Of a DNA stretch of 64,000 nucleotides, positions 10,215-18,268 are shown in pieces. Position numbers and translations under genes: made by a program. The notes under the pieces were generated by a model. The model saw only the letters and a program-made list of their open reading frames with translations. It made no database searches and was not told where the DNA came from. The DNA is taken from positions 62,001 to 126,000 of the forward strand of contig NZ_SGWX01000001.1 of the NCBI RefSeq assembly GCF_004216535.1, in the 5' to 3' direction. The stretch is from Xylanimonas ulmi. Lineage in GTDB: Bacteria; Actinomycetota; Actinomycetes; Actinomycetales; Cellulomonadaceae. Positions within the stretch are counted from its first letter, which is position 1; every line of letters begins with the position of its first letter.

Positions 10215-11293
10215 GACCTCATCACCAGGACGTCTTCGCGTGGAAACTCCACGCACACACGGTCACCGGGTCCGAAGCCTGGCTCCGAGGCCGCCGTGGA
10301 CACCTCGATCTCCTGACCGCCCGGAACGCGCACACGGTGGACCTGGCGTGAGCCGAGGAACTGGTGCCTGGTCACTTCGCCGCGCACAGCGGCCCCCAAC
10401 GTGAGAGCCGCGGCGGAGGCCCCTGACAGCCGCAGGGCCTCGGGTCGCGCAACCGCGAAGACGTCGGCGCCAACGAGTTCGGTGCGCGCGACTCCGCAGA
10501 GGGTCGAATCTCCGAGACGAACATCGACGGGGTCACCCGGGACGAACCGCCTGCCCTCGGGAAGGGCCACGCGAAGGACGTTCGCCGCGCCGATAAAGTC
10601 GGCTGTATAGGTCGATACCGGGTTGCGGTAGACGTCGGAGGGGCTCCCCAGTTGGTCGATCGTTCCTGCGCGCAGGACGGCCATCCGGTCGGAAAGAGCA
10701 AGTGCCTCCTCTTGATCGTGTGTCACGAACACTGTCGTGATGCCGAGCTCACCCTGGATGTCGCTGATCGACTCCCGCACCTGAACGCGCAGCTTCTTGT
10801 CGAGATTCGACAGCGGCTCGTCCATCAGGAGCACCCTGGGCTTGATCACGAGGGCGCGTGCGAGCGCCACCCTCTGTCGTTGCCCACCGGAGAGCGCGGC
10901 AGGCATCCGATCCCCGAGTCCTGCGATGCCCACCCTCATGAGTACCTCGTCGACCAGTTCTGCGATATCAGATCGATTCGTCTGCCGTGCCTTGAGGCCG
11001 TAGGCGACGTTAGCGTTGACAGTTCGATCCGGGAACAGTGCATAGTCCTGAAACACCATGCCGATCTCACGGCGGTACACGGGCAGCTCTGTCACTGCGG
11101 TGTCGCCGAAGTGGATTTCACCGGACTCGGGGCTGATGAAGCCTGCGATCGTGCGAAGCAGTGTTGTCTTGCCGCAGCCCGAGGGTCCGAGGAGCGTGAA
11201 GAACTCTCCGTCCCCAATAGATAGACTGAGATCGTCGAGCACTCGGTTGCCGCCATACGCGACGCTGAGTCCGTCGATCGTAATCGAAGTCAT
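10211..11293 (-). CDS. ABC transporter ATP-binding protein (PotA/FbpC type, TOBE domain)
   Basis: 360 residues. Walker A GPSGCGKTT, Q-loop (VFQDYALFPDRTV), signature LSGGQRQRVALARAL, Walker B LLMDEPLSNLD and the H-loop THDQEEAL are all intact, followed by a C-terminal TOBE domain (about 240-355). It powers import through the fused permease. AAAGGAGT precedes the ATG. It starts 68 bases after the SDR gene, the largest gap inside the block, so an internal promoter is possible. Confidence 0.93.
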   Translation of the reverse strand: MTSITIDGLSVAYGGNRVLDDLSLSIGDGEFFTLLGPSGCGKTTLLRTIAGFISPESGEIHFGDTAVTELPVYRREIGMVFQDYALFPDRTVNANVAYGLKARQTNRSDIAELVDEVLMRVGIAGLGDRMPAALSGGQRQRVALARALVIKPRVLLMDEPLSNLDKKLRVQVRESISDIQGELGITTVFVTHDQEEALALSDRMAVLRAGTIDQLGSPSDVYRNPVSTYTADFIGAANVLRVALPEGRRFVPGDPVDVRLGDSTLCGVARTELVGADVFAVARPEALRLSGASAAALTLGAAVRGEVTRHQFLGSRQVHRVRVPGGQEIEVSTAASEPGFGPGDRVCVEFPREDVLVMRS

Positions 11294-11361
11294 TGCGGAC
11301 TCCTTTCGTTGTCGACGCTGACAACTGAACTGTGAGTGCGCTGGCCGCCCAGGGGTGGCGC

Positions 11362-12120
11362 CTAGGCGGTGCCTCCGCCGTCGACCACAATTGACGCACC
11401 GGTGATGTAGCTGGCTCTGTCGCTCGCGAGCCAGACGACGGCCTCGGCGACCTCGTCGGGAGTTCCCATCCTGCCCAAAGGGCGGTCGGCGGCTTGGTCC
11501 CTGAAGGCGATCTCATCCTGTCCCAACTGACGCGCCTCGTCGCGCACCATTTGGGTGAGGACGTCGCCGGGGTTGACGGAGTTCACCCGGATGCCCTGAC
11601 TGCCGTGGTCGATCGCGAGCGCCCGAGACATGTTGACCACGGCGCCCTTGGACGCGCAGTAGGAGATCGCGTTGTCGCCGCCCTTCAGTCCCCATCCGGA
11701 GCCTGTGTTGACGATCGATCCGCCGCCTTGGGCGGCCATGATGGGAATCACCCGTCGTGAGACGAGGAACACCGAGCGGACGTTGACGCCCATGACGAGG
11801 TCCCAGTCGTCGACGTTGGTGTCGAGGATGTTCGTGCGGCGAATGATGCCGGCGTTATTGAAGAGCACGTCGACGCGGCCGTATGCGCTGAGCACCTCAT
11901 CGACGGCGGCGTCGACGGCGATGGCGTCGCTGACATCCACCTCGATCGCGATCGACTCGCGTCCGGAGTCGCGGATGTCCTGAGCGACCTGCGCAGCCGC
12001 AGCGTGGTCGATGTCGAGCAGGGCGACCCGGGCTCCCTCGCGCGCCATGGCCTTCGATGTCGAGGCCCCGATCCCTCCGCCGCCTCCGGTGACGATGGCG
12101 ACTTTTCCCTCAAGCAACAC
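11362..12120 (-). CDS. Short-chain dehydrogenase/reductase
   Basis: 252 residues, the usual length. Cofactor motif TGGGGGIG at 11-18, NNAG at 88-91 and catalytic Y154/K158 in SYCASKG. D36 after the second strand suggests NAD(H) preference. The GTG start has AGGAGG five bases upstream and overlaps the end of the kinase-like gene. It probably oxidises an alcohol intermediate of the pathway encoded by this block; the substrate is unknown. The C-terminus (GASIVVDGGGTA) is normal for classical SDRs. Confidence 0.88.
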   Translation of the reverse strand: MLLEGKVAIVTGGGGGIGASTSKAMAREGARVALLDIDHAAAAQVAQDIRDSGRESIAIEVDVSDAIAVDAAVDEVLSAYGRVDVLFNNAGIIRRTNILDTNVDDWDLVMGVNVRSVFLVSRRVIPIMAAQGGGSIVNTGSGWGLKGGDNAISYCASKGAVVNMSRALAIDHGSQGIRVNSVNPGDVLTQMVRDEARQLGQDEIAFRDQAADRPLGRMGTPDEVAEAVVWLASDRASYITGASIVVDGGGTA

Positions 12121-13240
12121 GCGCTCCTCCTTTGGTCGCGCTCCGCAATCGGTATCGGCTCGTCGTCCGGACGCCGGTGATGACTGTCACGACTCCGCTG
12201 AGTCGGTCATCGGTGGCGGCGTCTCCTGAGTCGATGAGCAGGGGGCGCCCCTGCAGGTCCAGGAGTTTCTGCTCCGACGCCACGACGATGAGGTTCGTGG
12301 GTGGGATGGCGTCCAGGACGCGATGCGAGATCTGCTGGTTTCCGCGTCCGATGACAAATCCGTGCCCGCCGATGACCGAGACGACGATGCTGAGGGGTGA
12401 CCCGGTGGCGACTTCCAGGAGGTCGGCCTCTGACGCGTCGCGGACAAGAGGTACGCCGTCTCGCACGATGTCGACGCCGAGCGGGCCCTTGTCGTAGCCG
12501 ATCAGCCGTGCGAGCTCCCGCATCGTGCTGCCAGGACCGATGGCCGTCGTTCGCTCGGCGCTGACCCTTGCGAACGCCCCTTGGGCGGCGGCGGCGACGG
12601 CGTCTCGCTCGCCCGTGGGGACGGAGCCCTTTCGCGCCTGAGTTCGGCCTGCGATGACCGGCACCCTCATGACGCTGTACACCGTCGGGGCGACGACCTT
12701 CTGTCGCAGCGTCTCCTCGTCGACGTCGAGTACGTCTCGGACTGCCGTCGGCACGTGGCCGCCTTCCCAGGCCGCTGCGGTCGCGCCAGCCGCCTGGGGT
12801 GAGACTCCGAAGACGCCGGAGTACATCTTGACGCCGCTTGGCACGCCGAGTCCTGCGGCGCCATCGGGTAGCGACAAGGCCACGTCCCGTGCGGTTCCGT
12901 CGCCACCGGCGAAGAGCACGAGATCCACCCCCTCGTCGATGAAGGCTCGTACGGCGGCCACCGTGTCGCATGCTCTTGTCGGGTATGTCGGGCTGAAGAC
13001 CACTCGTGGCGAGAGCGCCGCTTCGCGGACGGCGTCCTCGCCCATCCTCCCCGCGACGGTGACCAGCCGGGCTGAGGGGACCTTCCGGGCGACCACACGC
13101 AGCGCCTGCGCCATGCGTTCGTGGGCGCGTGATCGTCCGCCGCGCGCCTCTGCAAGCCGCTGGATGTCGACGCCGTCGGAGCCGGACAGGCCCGCGGTTC
13201 CGCCGACCCCAGCCACGGGGTTCACCAGCACGCCGATCAT
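12110..13240 (-). CDS. ATP-NAD kinase-like protein, COG3199/AcoX family
   Basis: About 376 residues. Begins MIGVLVNPVAGVGG and has the diacylglycerol/NAD-kinase-fold motif FAGGDGTARDV (GGDGT at 112-116), then GVPSGVKMYSGVF, which is characteristic of the COG3199 family. That family includes AcoX of acetoin operons; its true substrate is mostly unknown. The ATG overlaps the stop of the GcvPB-like gene. Being encoded inside a catabolic operon rather than with NAD metabolism argues against ordinary NAD kinase. It may phosphorylate a pathway compound, with the phosphatase-family protein downstream acting later. Confidence 0.82.
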   Translation of the reverse strand: MIGVLVNPVAGVGGTAGLSGSDGVDIQRLAEARGGRSRAHERMAQALRVVARKVPSARLVTVAGRMGEDAVREAALSPRVVFSPTYPTRACDTVAAVRAFIDEGVDLVLFAGGDGTARDVALSLPDGAAGLGVPSGVKMYSGVFGVSPQAAGATAAAWEGGHVPTAVRDVLDVDEETLRQKVVAPTVYSVMRVPVIAGRTQARKGSVPTGERDAVAAAAQGAFARVSAERTTAIGPGSTMRELARLIGYDKGPLGVDIVRDGVPLVRDASEADLLEVATGSPLSIVVSVIGGHGFVIGRGNQQISHRVLDAIPPTNLIVVASEQKLLDLQGRPLLIDSGDAATDDRLSGVVTVITGVRTTSRYRLRSATKGGARVA

Positions 13241-14814
13241 GGCGACCCACGCGTTCCGAAGTACTTGCGGCGGTAGGCGCGCCAGGTGACTGCCCATCGC
13301 TCGGGATCATCGAGGTCCGCGTGCTCAGTCCGGTGCACGGTGGAGCGGTGCGGAGCAGTCTGAACTGTCTCGGGGCTCTCGTGCGCCTCGCGGCTCACCT
13401 CGGCGAGCGATGCCGCATAGAGATCGAGCTCCTGCCTCGAGTAGGACTCCGTGGGCTCGAGCGTGAACGGCTGTGGCACGACGTGCGGATGATGACTCGT
13501 CCAGTAGTGCAGGCCGTAGTCAGCCATCCGGAGTCCGATCTCCTCGGAGCTCACGCCCGTGGCCTCGAAGAGCTCTTTCCAGGAGTACCGCACTTGCTCG
13601 ATCCGGCGTCGGCCCTGGGCATAGGGGACGCTCGCCCCGGGAATCCGGCGCACGAGTTCAAGCAGATAGTTATTGTTGAGCACCGCGATTTCGGCGACCT
13701 CGCGAAGACCCTCTGCGCCGAGCGAGCGAATCCAGGAGTACGCGCGCACAATGTTCGGCACGACCCCGTAGAACGGCGCGACCGCACCGATCGATCGAGG
13801 CGCCGCACCCGTCGTGACGAATCGATCGCCCTTTTTGACCACTCGTGGACCAGGCAGGAGCTCCGCGAGCTTCTCAGTCACTGCGTTCACGCCGCCTCCG
13901 GGCCCGCCAGACCCGTGGGGCGTGCTGAAGGTCTTGTGAAGGTTGAAGTGGCAGAGGTCGAACCCGGCTTCGCGTGCACGGGTGATCCCGAGTATGCCGT
14001 TGGCATTGGCCTGATCATAGGAGGCGAGGGCGCCGACGGCGTGCGCTGTCTCCACCCAGCCTCGAATGTCTGGGTTGAAGATCCCCGTATCCTCTGGATT
14101 CGTGACCATGATCGCGGCTGTGCGGTCGCTGATCGCCGACTCGAACGCGCCGCGGTCCGGATAGCCGCTCTCGTCCGGATAGATGGTGATGACGTCGTAA
14201 CCCGCAGCCTTGGCCGCCGCCGCGTTCGACGGATGGCTGAAGATCGTCGTGATCACCTCGCGCCGCCGCCCGCCCTCGCCACGGAGGTCGTGATACGCGC
14301 GGATGAGCGAGGCGTTCATCCAGATTGCCGACGAGCCGCCTTGGGTCTGCAGCGACACCGCATCCATCCCGGAAATTGCCCTCATTATCTCCTGAAGTTG
14401 CCAGATGATCTCCAGCACACCCTGGACATCGTCGTCGTCCTGCATGGGGTGCAAGGACTTGAGCTTCGGTGTGTCGATGAGCCGTTCGTTGACCTTCGGC
14501 GAGTACTTCATCGTGCAGGTCCCTTGGCCGACATCGATGTTCAGATCCGCGCCAAGGGTTCCCTGCGACAGGCGCAAGTAGTGCTTCAGGACGCGCATCT
14601 GCCCGATCTCGGGGAGGTCGAGGCGCGATCTGCGACGGAGGGACTTCGGGACGAGGGCGGCCGCGTCGCCGACCACCGCGGAGACTTCGGATTCGACGGC
14701 GGACACGAGGACGCCCCGTTGCCCCGGCGCGTGGAGATCGAAGATGATCCGCTCGTCCCACCGGGCTTGGTGGAACCGGGGAAGATGCGGCTTCGGCAGG
14801 AGTGGAAGGCTCAT
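13237..14814 (-). CDS. Diverged GcvPB-like PLP enzyme (glycine dehydrogenase subunit 2 family)
   Basis: 525 residues, near the usual length. The PLP lysine K294 lies in NLHKTFSTPHGSGGPGGG, as in the glycine cleavage P-protein. Other normally constant pocket stretches differ: TQGGSS at 157-162, SHPSN at 193-197 where the family has a HGTNPAS-like segment, and DQANAN near 267-272 where the family has DGANLN. The start overlaps the GcvPA-like stop. P-protein subunits decarboxylate glycine and pass the aminomethyl group to a lipoyl H-protein. No H, T or L gene is present here, so it either uses housekeeping partners or acts on a different amino acid. Confidence 0.85.
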   Translation of the reverse strand: MSLPLLPKPHLPRFHQARWDERIIFDLHAPGQRGVLVSAVESEVSAVVGDAAALVPKSLRRRSRLDLPEIGQMRVLKHYLRLSQGTLGADLNIDVGQGTCTMKYSPKVNERLIDTPKLKSLHPMQDDDDVQGVLEIIWQLQEIMRAISGMDAVSLQTQGGSSAIWMNASLIRAYHDLRGEGGRRREVITTIFSHPSNAAAAKAAGYDVITIYPDESGYPDRGAFESAISDRTAAIMVTNPEDTGIFNPDIRGWVETAHAVGALASYDQANANGILGITRAREAGFDLCHFNLHKTFSTPHGSGGPGGGVNAVTEKLAELLPGPRVVKKGDRFVTTGAAPRSIGAVAPFYGVVPNIVRAYSWIRSLGAEGLREVAEIAVLNNNYLLELVRRIPGASVPYAQGRRRIEQVRYSWKELFEATGVSSEEIGLRMADYGLHYWTSHHPHVVPQPFTLEPTESYSRQELDLYAASLAEVSREAHESPETVQTAPHRSTVHRTEHADLDDPERWAVTWRAYRRKYFGTRGSP

Positions 14815-16199
14815 TGCCGCGCCCCGTTCTGCGCGTCGACGTCGCCCAGAGCCGCGGCGATGGCGTCTGCGAGACGGTCGATCTCCTCGCGCGTCGTCAT
14901 CTCCGTGACGCAGATGAGCAGACTCCGTTCGTCGAGCACGACACCCGCGTCGATCTGTGCGCGGCGGGTCGCCGCGACGACGTCGACCGCGCTCGCGCTC
15001 TCGAACTCGACGCAGAACTCTCGGAAGTGCAGCGCGGGGTCACTGAGCCTGGCGCCGGGGATCGCTGCGACTCGCCGCTGCGCGTAGGCGGTGCGGGCGA
15101 GGATGGTCTCGCCAATGTCGCGCATTCCGCGGGGTCCCATCAGGGCGAGATAGACGCCAGCGGCGATACCCCAGAGGGCGGCTGCCGTCCCCACCCACTC
15201 CTTCCCCTCTTCGCGCAGCGCGAACGACGTTCTTTCGTAGGCGACGTCTCCGAAGCCGAGTTCGCCCGGCACGGATGTGCTCGCGAGGCCGAAGAGGCGA
15301 GACGGCAGCTCCATCACGAACTGAGGGTCGTCGTGCAGTGCGATGAAGCCGCCGCGGGCGCCGCCAAACCACTGGTGCAGACCAAGTGACTGGATCTCGC
15401 CGGTGACGATGTCGGCACCCAACCCCGCGGGCGGCTCCAAGACGCCGTAGAGAAGCGGCTCCGTGCCGACCACGACGATTGCCCCCGCTGCGTGGGCGAG
15501 CTGCGAGATCTCTGACAGGTTCTCCTCGATCGATCCCCGCACGCTGGGTGTCTCAATCCAGACGGCCGCGACATCGTCGTCGAGTGATGCGGGAAGCGCG
15601 GAGATGTTGGCCACGCTGGCGCTCGTCGGGATTGTCTCGACGCTGAGGAACCCGCTGACGAAGTCGCGGACCTTGTCGAGCTTGTGCGGGTGAGGGTCGC
15701 TCAACTGCAACACGCGCCGACGCCCGGTGATGCGGCCCGCCATGGCGACTGCGGTTGCCGCCGCCTGGTAGCCGTCGTAGGTCGGAACGTTGACGACATC
15801 CATCCCGAGGAGCTCCCCCATCAGGGATTGGTATTCGAACAGCGCTTGGAACCGTCCGTGGTCGTCGTACGGTTCACCGGCGTAGGCGGTGAGGAACTCG
15901 CTCCGTCCGATGACCTCGTCCACTACTGCGGGCACCGAGTGCCGATAGACCCCGAAACCTAGAAACGAGGTCCGCTCATCCGTGGATGCGTTTCTGGACA
16001 GGAGATCCGCGACGTGTCGCGCGAGATCCTGCTCCACCGGCAGCGCCGGGGGGAGGTCGAGTGCACCCTGTACGCGCAACGCCTCGGGCACGTCTGCGAA
16101 GAGTTCTTCGACACTCGTCGCATTGATTGCGTCGAGCATCGCCTGACGCACCTCAGAGGCGGAGTTTGGAATGTACGGATGAACGTAAGACAGCGGCAT
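14811..16199 (-). CDS. Diverged GcvPA-like protein (glycine dehydrogenase subunit 1 family)
   Basis: 462 residues from the ATG at 16199, chosen because GAGG lies ten bases upstream and the protein then starts in the normal family position (YVHPYIPNS). The fold is clear (FEYQSLMGELLGMDV at 121-135, then NVPTYDGY). However, the stretch AGEPYDDHGR at 107-116 replaces the usual PYQPEISQG-type segment, and 325-338 (SFALREEGKEWVGT) replaces the highly conserved REQHIRREKATSNICT-type segment. These changes suggest altered substrate or partner recognition. It is the first gene of the nine-gene block and carries its promoter region. Confidence 0.83.
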   Translation of the reverse strand: MPLSYVHPYIPNSASEVRQAMLDAINATSVEELFADVPEALRVQGALDLPPALPVEQDLARHVADLLSRNASTDERTSFLGFGVYRHSVPAVVDEVIGRSEFLTAYAGEPYDDHGRFQALFEYQSLMGELLGMDVVNVPTYDGYQAAATAVAMAGRITGRRRVLQLSDPHPHKLDKVRDFVSGFLSVETIPTSASVANISALPASLDDDVAAVWIETPSVRGSIEENLSEISQLAHAAGAIVVVGTEPLLYGVLEPPAGLGADIVTGEIQSLGLHQWFGGARGGFIALHDDPQFVMELPSRLFGLASTSVPGELGFGDVAYERTSFALREEGKEWVGTAAALWGIAAGVYLALMGPRGMRDIGETILARTAYAQRRVAAIPGARLSDPALHFREFCVEFESASAVDVVAATRRAQIDAGVVLDERSLLICVTEMTTREEIDRLADAIAAALGDVDAQNGARQ

Positions 16200-16570
16200 C
16201 GCGACACCTCGCACAAGTTCGACATTGAACGGCGCAAGACTCATCGGGCATTCTGTGTGCAGTCGACAGTAGCGTCGCCGATTTGGGTGGTCAAGGGCGA
16301 CGGTCAGAGTGTTCGTCTCGTTCGCGACGCCTACGCGCTCCGCACACCTCGCTTGCGTTCCGCATGACGTGAGGCGAACGGGGTACGTGGGCGCCCAGGG
16401 GCGCGTTACCACTCTCGCGCGGAACAGTAGTCGCAGCGGCCGGCACTGAGCGCCGCCGTTGAGGATCGCCCGCGGCCCAGGCCGCGGCACCGCGACCCAG
16501 ACCGCGGTGCCCGCGACCCACAGGACGCGACACCGCCGCGCCTGCGCGCAGGCGCGGACGGGCCGTCGGA
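16200..16570. other. 371-bp promoter region of the lower-GC block, with hairpins
   Basis: No gene is seen. The half next to 16199 should hold the promoter and leader of the GcvPA-like gene. I looked for a glycine riboswitch and found no match to its core. Near 16391-16404 there is a 6-bp inverted repeat, and the far end holds the hairpin listed at 16487-16510. The right edge of the composition change lies here. Confidence 0.45.
16487..16510 (-). terminator. Hairpin downstream of the DUF4190 gene
   Basis: GCACCGCG and CGCGGTGC form an 8-bp perfect stem around an 8-base loop, about 60 bases beyond the stop of the DUF4190 gene. It is a plausible factor-assisted terminator for that gene; there is no T-tract. 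Confidence 0.4.
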
Positions 16571-17137
16571 CTACAGGTCCCGGTCGTCGCAGTACCCGCC
16601 CGCGGGGACGCGGTCACCGCAGGTGTCGCCGAAGCGCTCGTACTCGCTGTCGAACGGAGCCTGCATGTACAGCTCGTCGCAGGCCCCCATGTCGCCCGCC
16701 TCGCAGGCGTCCCACAACGTGTCGAGGACGGGGTCGTGGCCGAGGCCCGAGTCCCCGGAGCTGGCGATTGCGCCGACGACGAGCAGGACCGCCAGCACCC
16801 CGTAGGCCGCGGTCTGCAGCGCGCCGAGCACGATCCCGGCGATCGCCAGTCCGCCGCCGGAACGCCCCGTCCGGGCCACGCGCCGCAGCGCGACGATGCC
16901 GAGCGTCAACGGCACGACCGCCAGGCCGAGCAGGCCGGTGACCAGGGCGGCGATCGCCAGGCCGTCCGTGCCCTGCCGCGGGGGCTCGCCCCACACGCTG
17001 GCGGGGTGGAGGGGCGCGGCGGGGGCGCTCGAGGCGCCCGCGTACCGGTCGTCACCCGCAGGCCCGTACCCGCCGGGCGGCGGCGGGCCCGCGTCGTGCG
17101 GGCCGGGTGGCGTCGAGTGGTTGAGGGGGTTGGTCAC
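16571..17137 (-). CDS. DUF4190-domain membrane protein
   Basis: 188 residues from a GTG start with GAAGGGA upstream. A Pro/Gly-rich cytoplasmic N-terminus of about 55 residues is followed by two membrane helices (GLAIAALVTGLLGLAVVPLT and GLAIAGIVLGALQTAAYGVL plus its extension), as in DUF4190. The C-terminal tail has paired cysteines (WDACEAGDMGACDELY, then DTCGDR), a pattern often attached to DUF4190 in actinobacteria. Function is unknown. It is divergent from the sugar operon and probably not functionally linked. Confidence 0.8.
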   Translation of the reverse strand: MTNPLNHSTPPGPHDAGPPPPGGYGPAGDDRYAGASSAPAAPLHPASVWGEPPRQGTDGLAIAALVTGLLGLAVVPLTLGIVALRRVARTGRSGGGLAIAGIVLGALQTAAYGVLAVLLVVGAIASSGDSGLGHDPVLDTLWDACEAGDMGACDELYMQAPFDSEYERFGDTCGDRVPAGGYCDDRDL

Positions 17138-17299
17138 GGCGGTCCCTTCGTCGGTGTGAGGCTGGCCTGGCAGCCGGGCGATCAGGCCGTGTCGCGGCTA
17201 CTCAAGCAGTCGACGCGCATCCGAACGGCCAGGTGGCGCAGGAGGAGCGCAGGTGGCACTCAGCGTCCGCGCAGGCAAGGCGCTGAGGGGCCGAGTGAT

Positions 17300-17316
17300 C
17301 ACTTTGATGAAAAGTG
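17300..17316. promoter_or_regulatory. Candidate DeoR-type operator upstream of the SIS gene
   Basis: CACTTT and AAAGTG form a perfect inverted repeat around GATGA, in an AT-rich stretch 74 bases before the SIS gene start. DeoR-family operators are often A/T-rich repeats of this sort, and the operon ends in a deoR gene. Confidence 0.5.
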
Positions 17317-17334
17317 CGTGAACCCTCCCTACTG

Positions 17335-17346
17335 TGCTCATGAGCA
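17335..17346. promoter_or_regulatory. Perfect 12-bp palindrome TGCTCATGAGCA
   Basis: Self-complementary over 12 bases and 44 bases upstream of the GTG of the SIS gene, next to the inverted repeat at 17300-17316. It could be a second operator or a site for a global carbon regulator. Confidence 0.45.
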
Positions 17347-17389
17347 GTCATTCGCGGCCGCACGGGAGCGGCCTGTCGGGAGGTGGGAC

Positions 17390-18268
17390 GTGTCCGTCGT
17401 CTTCGTCCGTGCCGAGATCGCCTCGCAGCCGCGCACCTGGCGCGAGGCGGTGGGGCTGCTGCCTGCGGTCGCGGCCGCGCTGCCGCAGCCGGGTGAGCGC
17501 GTCGCCGTCGTCGGCTGCGGCACGAGCTGGTTCATGGCTCAGGCCTACGCCGCGCTGCGGGAGGCGTCGGGGCACGGGGAGACCGACGCGTTCTCCGGCT
17601 CCGAGTACCCGCTCGGCCGCGCGTATGACCGGGTGTTGGCCATCTCGCGCTCCGGCACGACGACGGAGGTCGTCGGGCTGCTCGACGGGCTCGCCGACCG
17701 TCCGACGACGCTCCTGACGGGCGTCACCGGCTCGCCCGCGGGGGCGCGCGCCCAAGCCAGTGTCGTCCTGGACTTCGCCGACGAGCACTCGGTCGTCCAG
17801 ACCAGGTTCGCCACGACGGCGCTGCTGCTCCTGCGCGCCCACCTGGGTGCCGACGTCGAGCCGGTCATCTCCGACTGCGCGGCCGCGCTCGCGGTCGACG
17901 TCGACCACCTGCTCGGCGTCGAGCAGGTGACGTTCCTCGGGCGCGGTTGGGCGTACGGCCTGGCCAACGAGGCCGCCCTGAAGGCGCGCGAGGCGGCGCA
18001 GTTCTGGGCCGAGTCCTACCCGAGCATGGACTACCGCCACGGCCCGATCGCCATCGCGCAGCCCGGCCGCCTGGTGTGGTCCCTGGGCCGCGCGCCGGGC
18101 GGCCTGCGCGAGCAGGTCGTCGCCACGGGGGCGCGCTTCGTCGAGCACCACCTCGATCCGCTCGCCGGGCTCGTCGTCGCGCAGCGCTTCGCGCTCGCGC
18201 TCGCGCTCGGCCGCGGCCTCGACCCCGACGTGCCGAGGTCGCTCACCCGCTCGGTGATCCTGCCGTGA
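17390..18268 (+). CDS. SIS-domain sugar-phosphate isomerase/deaminase-like protein
   Basis: 292 residues from a GTG with GGGAGG upstream. Two SIS domains: the first with CGTSWFMAQA and SRSGTTTEV (sugar-phosphate binding), the second with LGRGWAYGLANEAALKARE and ESYPSMDYRHGP. This arrangement resembles AgaS and the isomerase half of GlmS, so it likely isomerises or deaminates an amino-sugar 6-phosphate, for example galactosamine-6-phosphate to tagatose-6-phosphate. It is the first gene of a five-gene operon whose other enzymes (kinases, class II aldolase) fit such a route. Confidence 0.85.
   Translation: MSVVFVRAEIASQPRTWREAVGLLPAVAAALPQPGERVAVVGCGTSWFMAQAYAALREASGHGETDAFSGSEYPLGRAYDRVLAISRSGTTTEVVGLLDGLADRPTTLLTGVTGSPAGARAQASVVLDFADEHSVVQTRFATTALLLLRAHLGADVEPVISDCAAALAVDVDHLLGVEQVTFLGRGWAYGLANEAALKAREAAQFWAESYPSMDYRHGPIAIAQPGRLVWSLGRAPGGLREQVVATGARFVEHHLDPLAGLVVAQRFALALALGRGLDPDVPRSLTRSVILP

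Noticed and set aside
16200-16460. Glycine riboswitch before the GcvP-like genes
   Set aside because: Its characteristic core and tandem layout were not found on the minus strand.
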